Below are positions 31,027 to 36,065 of a stretch of DNA of 36,065 nt, piece after piece; within the stretch, counting starts at the first letter, position 1, and each line of letters opens with the position of its first letter. A program made the position numbers and the translations under genes. Below the pieces are notes generated by a model, which was not told the origin of the DNA, searched no databases, and saw only the letters and a program-made list of their open reading frames with translations. Source of the stretch: Apostichopus californicus. Lineage: Eukaryota; Echinodermata; Holothuroidea; Aspidochirotida; Stichopodidae. The DNA is taken from contig JAIPMN010000220.1 in assembly GCA_020650975.1 (NCBI GenBank), positions 1-36,065 of the forward strand, read 5' to 3'.

Positions 31027-31512
31027 TGAACATTTATGAATGTTGTTATTAATTGAGTAAAAAACAATCATATTGGTCTCAGATGGTTATTCAGATATCT
31101 CATGGAAACTGGGTCTTTGTTGTCACAGTGTGATAGCTAGACGTTTGATTCCCTTGCTATAGGCAGAAGATTACAGCATGTGATATCACTTGTAAACATG
31201 ATATCTCAAATATATTGCACAGACTGATGGGTACACCACATACCTAATTAAAACTGGTTAAGAAAAAATGTCATTTGAGGTCAACATTGGATTGCTAGAT
31301 TTAACAACTTAACCTTTGAAAAAAAAAACCTATTTCCCTGCTTATTTTGGGAATACACTTCTATTCGGAGGAGGGGTGGGTGTAGAAAGGGAGGAGGAAG
31401 GTAGAGGTGGGAAAAGGATCAAATATTTTCGATGGCTATTGTAATAATATTTAGTACCTTTCATAAATTACCTTTCAACTATTTGTCACAGTTCACTAGA
31501 AGCAATCAAAGC
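31027..31512. other. Non-coding stretch with G-rich tract
   Basis: A G-rich tract lies at 31366-31417. Nothing else is supported. Confidence 0.5.
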
Positions 31513-31525
31513 TGGTCAAAGGTCA
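31513..31525 (+). promoter_or_regulatory. DR1-type site, TGGTCAAAGGTCA
   Basis: One half-site is perfect and the other has T for A/G at the first base, with a one-base spacer. The same core, GGTCAAAGGTCA, is found at 28496. Confidence 0.4.
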
Positions 31526-33229
31526 AGATTCATGCCTGGCAATTTAGCAGTGAGTTTGAAAGTGTCTTTAAGAGATAAGAAACAAGTCTAGCCAATTAGC
31601 TAAAATTAGGGTAGATGTGCTGTCATATCTGAAGTGCTTTCAACACAAATGATGAGTCTTCTCGATGCATCCTGGAGTCTCAGTTATGGAGTGGGCACTC
31701 GTGTTAGGTTGTCAAGGACTAACATGGAATTCTACTCATTCCCCACTTCACTTGAAAAGCCTTTATCTCTGGGTCAACAAAAGTAATAATTTGGTTTCAA
31801 CTTGACGAACTGATAAGTTTGAGATAATGAGGACAAATTTCAAGAGGCAATCTGTGCGAGGAACTTGTTGGCTCTTAGAAACTCTTTACAAGGCCGAGCC
31901 TAGCAACAATTCAGATGCATACATGTCATTTTAGATTGTAGGCATGTTCAAGTACCACTGTATCTAGCTGAAATTGTCACATGAAATTGTATGTTGTAAG
32001 CTTCACTCATATTAAACATTGATCTTAGTTGTATCATCGTCATTTGCTGTGTGTGCCCTTCTTTTCTTCTACATTATGGGTACATTTGTGAAGTCCTGAT
32101 GCCTACAGGCTGCCGAATAAGTTGATTCCAAGTTTATGTGAGTAACATTATGCTTCTGAAGTGACTCTCAATGGGAATTAATATATTTAAATTAGCATAG
32201 TCATAAGGGTTCAACAGTCATTTGTCAAAGTAAGAATAGATTGTGAGATTTACATCACATTGTAGGCCTACATTCTACAAGATGGTAAATTGCTGAAAGC
32301 TGCTTCCAAAATGAATTTTCATAGAAGTTGAGACCCTCTGAGCAACTCCCTGACACCCATGGTTTAGGGGCTTGGGTAGAGTTGCTAGTTTGAAGCTTAG
32401 GCTTTAAAAATCTTACAAATTAATTGATCACAATGTTATCACCAAAGGATAATAAAGTCAACTGGGATATATAATAAGAACGTATTCTGAAAAAGCAGAA
32501 TCTCAGAGTTAAATTGAACCAGAGAAACTTTTTTACTGACAACAATTTACATCATTAGAAGTATGCAGATTATTGTCGACTCACAAAATTCAAAGGATTA
32601 CTGTGTTAAAGAAGACATCGTGTCAGTAACACTAAGCGCTTAATGCCAGGTTGAAAGTATTCACATAAAGTACGGTAGTGCATTGACTTTAAAATTGTAT
32701 AAAGAATTAACTTCAGCTTTAGACGTTTCATTCCAAATTGCGATGATTTATGTGGCATTTAGTATGGAATTATCTGTGATAGGAATGTCAATCTAGTGAT
32801 TGTTATATAAAGGAGAGTGATGGATACGAAGCCTATCCATGCAGCAGCATTTAATGGATTTATTAGGACACAAGCCTTGCTTCTTAAGTCTGCTATCCTC
32901 TCCTATCCATCAATATCTGTTTGTGTGTTTGTTCAGCATTGGTTCCAGCCACTTGTTTTTGGTTTATAATTTGAAAATTTCTCTCTCTCTCTCTTCCTTG
33001 TTCTTGTTTCATCCAAGCTGTCTTGGAAACCCCCAAACATTTGTTACAACCTAATATCCCTTAATCTTCTGTAATTTAGCCCATTAGAGAAAGACACACA
33101 TGAATTTTGCCTGCAGGCTGGAAAATGTACATACAGATTGATTTCTCCCGTGTTCTTGATAAGAAGAAAAACTCACTAATAAGAAGTTCATTGAATTGAT
33201 TAGCGGTTGATCGATAGCGGGGAATAGAT
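31526..33229. other. Long stretch without a supported gene
   Basis: No convincing exon. A CT microsatellite is at 32980-32995. The 71-codon frame at 32839-33054 is Leu/Ser-rich and overlaps it. Confidence 0.45.
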
Positions 33230-33307
33230 GTGGAGATTGCAATCTTTCCAGTCAGGCGTTGTACTTCCTGGTACTGCGGTGGTTGTGGGAGAGAGATTTC
33301 ACGGATC

Positions 33308-33466
33308 ATGATGATGATGATGATGCATGGTCTCTCTCGTTCCTTTTATTTTCATGTCTTCCTCGTAGCAGCGTTGGTCGGATCATGTTCATTTATTTGC
33401 AATTTTGAAGCTGTTCAGTTACTGATTGGTGGCTGCGAGGCACATTTGTACTTTGAATTAAGATAG
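33308..33466 (+). CDS. Possible short secreted peptide or signal-peptide exon
   Basis: Six consecutive ATG codons (33308-33325) start a 52-residue frame. After the Met run it reads HGLSRSFYFHVFLVAALVGS, then CSFICNFEAVQL. This is a classic short basic/polar n-region, hydrophobic core and small-residue cleavage site. The frame is also open upstream to 33230. The surrounding region (33200-33450) is CpG-richer than its flanks, and a donor-like GAG|GTAAAT occurs at 33538. ATG runs also arise from simple (ATG)n microsatellites, so this may be coincidence. Confidence 0.22.
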   Translation: MMMMMMHGLSRSFYFHVFLVAALVGSCSFICNFEAVQLLIGGCEAHLYFELR

Positions 33467-33829
33467 TTGTAGTGTCATTTCAAAATGTGGGTTATACCAA
33501 GAACCTGAAATCGTGGCATCTTTGTCTGGATGAGGAGGTAAATGAGAGAGAGGAAAACAAGGAGAGGAGAATGAACAGAACGGGTTCTGTGGATGCAGAG
33601 GAGGAGGAGATGAATGGATAGTTTTATGGAGTCAGTCACTTTAGATTCAAGTTTGAGGTCTTATCATATTAAAACAAATAGGATAATAAAGGTAAAACAA
33701 ACAATACTAATATACGCAAAAAAAAACAAGTCCATGACAGTTCTTCCCTACTTCACATATTTTGTCAGAGGTGCCATTTAATGTAAAGCCTTTTCTAGAG
33801 TTTGAAATAATATTACCTTTATCCTTGTT
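33467..33829. other. Non-coding stretch, purine-rich part
   Basis: A GA-rich segment at 33538-33612 is the only notable feature. Confidence 0.5.
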
Positions 33830-33895
33830 GCCTAGCCCATGCCTAGCCCATGCCTAGCCCATGCCTAGCCCATGCCTAGCCCATACCTAGCCCAT
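33830..33895 (+). repeat. 12-bp minisatellite (TGCCTAGCCCAT)n
   Basis: Six copies, five nearly perfect and one reading TACCTAGCCCAT. Confidence 0.95.
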
Positions 33896-34416
33896 GAATC
33901 AAAAGAGTGAAAGCAATCTGGGTGAGAAACAGTAACTTGTAACATACATAGCTTAAAGAAAAGCAAGTCATACTGTATGTGCTGCCTGTTCTGTTTGCAC
34001 AGAAGTTTGTACAATTGTACTAATACAGTTGAAGTGGTATTAACCACTATTAAAAGGTTTGCTGAATTTACTTCTGAAAGAGATCTTTATGTTCTGAATT
34101 TCTTTCTGTCAGTTGTATTGTACAGCTAGAGGAATACAGAAATTCCTGATGATTACAACAGTGTGTTGAAGCTCATACAGTACAGTACATGTACCATTTG
34201 TCATGTCTGTCTTAGAACAAAAACTTGAAGGATTTTGTATCTTGGAGATCGTGTAGTATTGTTTTTCATCCGTCACTTCGGTAATACTTAGATATCTGTT
34301 TTGTGATATCTCCATACATTGCTGTTACTGGGGATAGCCTTGTTGCTCAGTTTTGAGACAGATGTGGTAGTGTTGTCGCTTCTAAATCCCTAATCCAGTA
34401 TATATTTTGGGTAGTA
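33896..34416. other. Non-coding stretch, nothing recognised
   Basis: Short minus-strand frames here look like chance. Confidence 0.45.
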
Positions 34417-34531
34417 TATATGCACACACATGCACACATATATATGCACACACATATATGTACACACATATATGAACAAACATATGTATGCACACACATA
34501 TATGTACACACATTATATAAACGAGATACAA
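34417..34531 (+). repeat. (CA)n/(TA)n compound microsatellite
   Basis: Alternating CACACA and TATATATG blocks make an alternating purine-pyrimidine tract with Z-DNA potential. The Cys/Tyr-rich minus-strand frame at 34347-34577 derives from it. Confidence 0.9.
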
Positions 34532-35807
34532 CACTGCCAAATCTCACATATATGGATGCCGGGTAATAGTTCTGCAACTTGAATTATGGTAACTTCCAAG
34601 TAACACTGCAAAGTGACTTCCATTGCAACATGCATTGTTAGAAAGCTGTTGGCCAGGTTGTTTACACCACCAATCAGAAACCTTTGAGATATATTTGCTG
34701 TTTGTATCAGATATTAGGTGGCTCTTTCTGTCACCTTCTTTCAAGTAGTAAATATTTGCTACTGGAACTTTAAAGCTTACCTTTTGATTATTTCATGGCC
34801 ATCCACCACCTGACTTATGACATACAAGTGCAATTAACTTTACAGTATGGCATCACACTGGCAGAAATTAAATTTCATATCTTGCATTTGTCATGAAATT
34901 TTACTAATTTCAGACTGGTATAATACCAGCTAGTCTCGACTATCTTGATCTTTATCTGACAAGCAGAGAGTAGTTTTAGAACGAGAGAATGCATGTGTTG
35001 GACTGGTGGCTATGAGACCCGTTCTTGTAATCAGGCCTCAACAATATAACGGTTGCCAATTCTATTGGTGAGTAGAATTTTATCTTTGGCGAATAGAAAA
35101 TGCACTGAGCTCAACATTTTTAGCGAGTGACTCATGGGCTAGTCAAACCCTGATATTAGCAAGACAATCTTTACAAACATGTCACAGAATGCAAAAGAAA
35201 AAGGACCTGGGGACCTTGAAGCAAGTTATTAGTTGTCAACTGATGTTTGTCAATGACCAATCTCAATGGGAATTAACTGTGTAAAATGGCTCGCTATCTG
35301 CATGTGCATTATATACAGGAATTTTTCATGTGCGAAGGTTGTTTACAAATGTCACAAAGCATTCCCTCCATTTATTAATATACAGTGAAAACTTTTAATA
35401 TATAATATTACTATTTATTACAGGGAACAGGTAGAGCTTACGACGTACATTGTGTTTAAAAACATTCATAAACATGTTTTATTCTTATTCATTTCTAAAC
35501 CAATTAAGAACCTTTGTTGAACATCCATATCATGATCGCTCTGTGTTGTGCAGACAACCCCTAAACAGTTAAGTATACTACTAGCGGCCCAAGTAGACTA
35601 CTATTAAACATGTGGATGTCCCCATCTGAACTAGAAGTATAGGAGCACTAAATTACTACAATATACAACCTTTTTAACAAGTTGTAACCACTAGTTTGAC
35701 CCTTTTAAAATACTTCACAAGACCCATTTAGAGCCGGTATGCAGACAATCACATCCACAGTACATAATTATCTTTTATATTGGTAAACAAATTTTCTCTG
35801 ACAAAGC
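34532..35807. other. Non-coding stretch, nothing recognised
   Basis: No supported exon, RNA gene or repeat family. Confidence 0.5.
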
Positions 35808-35907
35808 ATGGAGCTGCCGAGTTGGTTAGGCTTTACTGTGCCACACACAGGCAATGGTAGGATAATATTAGGTTCGTTTACACAAAAACCTGTAGGAAAT
35901 TTTTTTG
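35808..35907 (+). repeat. tRNA-like pol III cassette, probable SINE head or tRNA relic
   Basis: TGCCGAGTTGGTTAGGC at 35815 matches the A-box and D-arm of class II (Ser/Leu-type) tRNAs, including a GCC/GGC D-stem. GGTTCGTTTAC at 35871 matches the B-box core GGTTCGANNCC. Their spacing of 56 bases fits a tRNA with a long variable arm. A run of seven T at 35900-35906 is a pol III terminator. CTGTG/CACAG at the anticodon-stem position can pair but leaves a 5-nt loop rather than 7. The T-stem and acceptor stem do not pair, so it is not a working tRNA. Seen: the boxes and T-run. Inferred: a tRNA-derived element. Confidence 0.5.
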
Positions 35908-35910
35908 TGT
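35880..35910. other. Hairpin overlapping the T-run
   Basis: ACACAAAAA (35880-35888) and TTTTTGTGT (35902-35910) are perfect 9-bp inverted arms around a 13-nt loop. Confidence 0.6.
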
Positions 35911-35958
35911 CAGAATACCAATACACTTAAGGTGGACAAAATAGGCCTAGCTACTGGT

Positions 35959-36065
35959 AATGTGCTATAAATGGGTGATAGTTATGTACACTGGTGTAAT
36001 GTGCTATAAATGGGTGATAGTTATGTACACTGGTGTAATGTGCTATAAATGGGTGATAGTTATGT
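35959..36065 (+). repeat. 39-bp minisatellite running off the window end
   Basis: Perfect copies of AATGTGCTATAAATGGGTGA, then TAGTTATGTACACTGGTGT, start at 35959, 35998 and 36037, and the last is cut by the window edge. No differences were seen between copies, so the array is young and its true length is unknown. Confidence 0.95.

Overview
This window looks like introns or intergenic DNA from an animal nuclear genome, most likely a marine invertebrate. By eye it is AT-rich, with roughly one third G+C. It has no long open reading frame; the longest is about 119 codons and is not convincing. There are no ribosome-binding sites, operons, rRNA genes or CRISPR arrays. What it does contain is an unusual density of minisatellites and short tandem duplications, a few transposon relics, and isolated short open stretches bounded by splice-like signals. 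I cannot name the species. An echinoderm or another marine deuterostome is a guess from general texture only.

Layout. Bases 1-3,320: the window opens on a splice-donor-like GTAAGC, followed by a telomere-like 13-bp array (317-970), a 102-bp tandem duplication, and a palindrome-rich 21-bp array (1858-2140). Bases 3,472-3,653: a severely 5'-truncated LINE with an intact 10-bp target-site duplication. Bases 4,200-7,010: a possible minus-strand terminal exon, a 49-bp array, and a 95/81-bp higher-order array followed by a G-rich tract. Bases 7,000-16,300: mostly featureless, with a possible secreted-protein exon near 8.1 kb, a strong hairpin at 9.95 kb, arrays at 10.4, 11.2-11.8 and 13.7-14.0 kb, and weak exon candidates. 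Bases 16,800-20,300: duplications and a degenerate 67-bp array.

Bases 20,500-27,470 hold the best gene evidence. Four short plus-strand segments (20501-20636, 21691-21793, 24917-24957, 27327-27465) each have plausible splice sites and an open frame, and their reading phases match in order. A fifth at 30184-30478 also fits. I do not recognise the protein. If the chain is real, most of the window is large introns of one plus-strand gene. The same region has two copies of a dispersed repeat of about 165 bp, one lying between 25-bp direct repeats.

Bases 27,600-36,065: a 102-bp duplication, a large homogeneous 26-bp minisatellite (28633-29512), a threefold repeat of about 97 bp, two DR1-type nuclear-receptor sites (a third lies at 17.47 kb), a possible signal-peptide exon at 33.3 kb, a tRNA-like pol III cassette (35808-35907), and a 39-bp array cut by the window end.

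I found no clear new biological system. The items most worth testing are the exon chain, the telomere-like array, the DR1 trio and the tRNA-like cassette.
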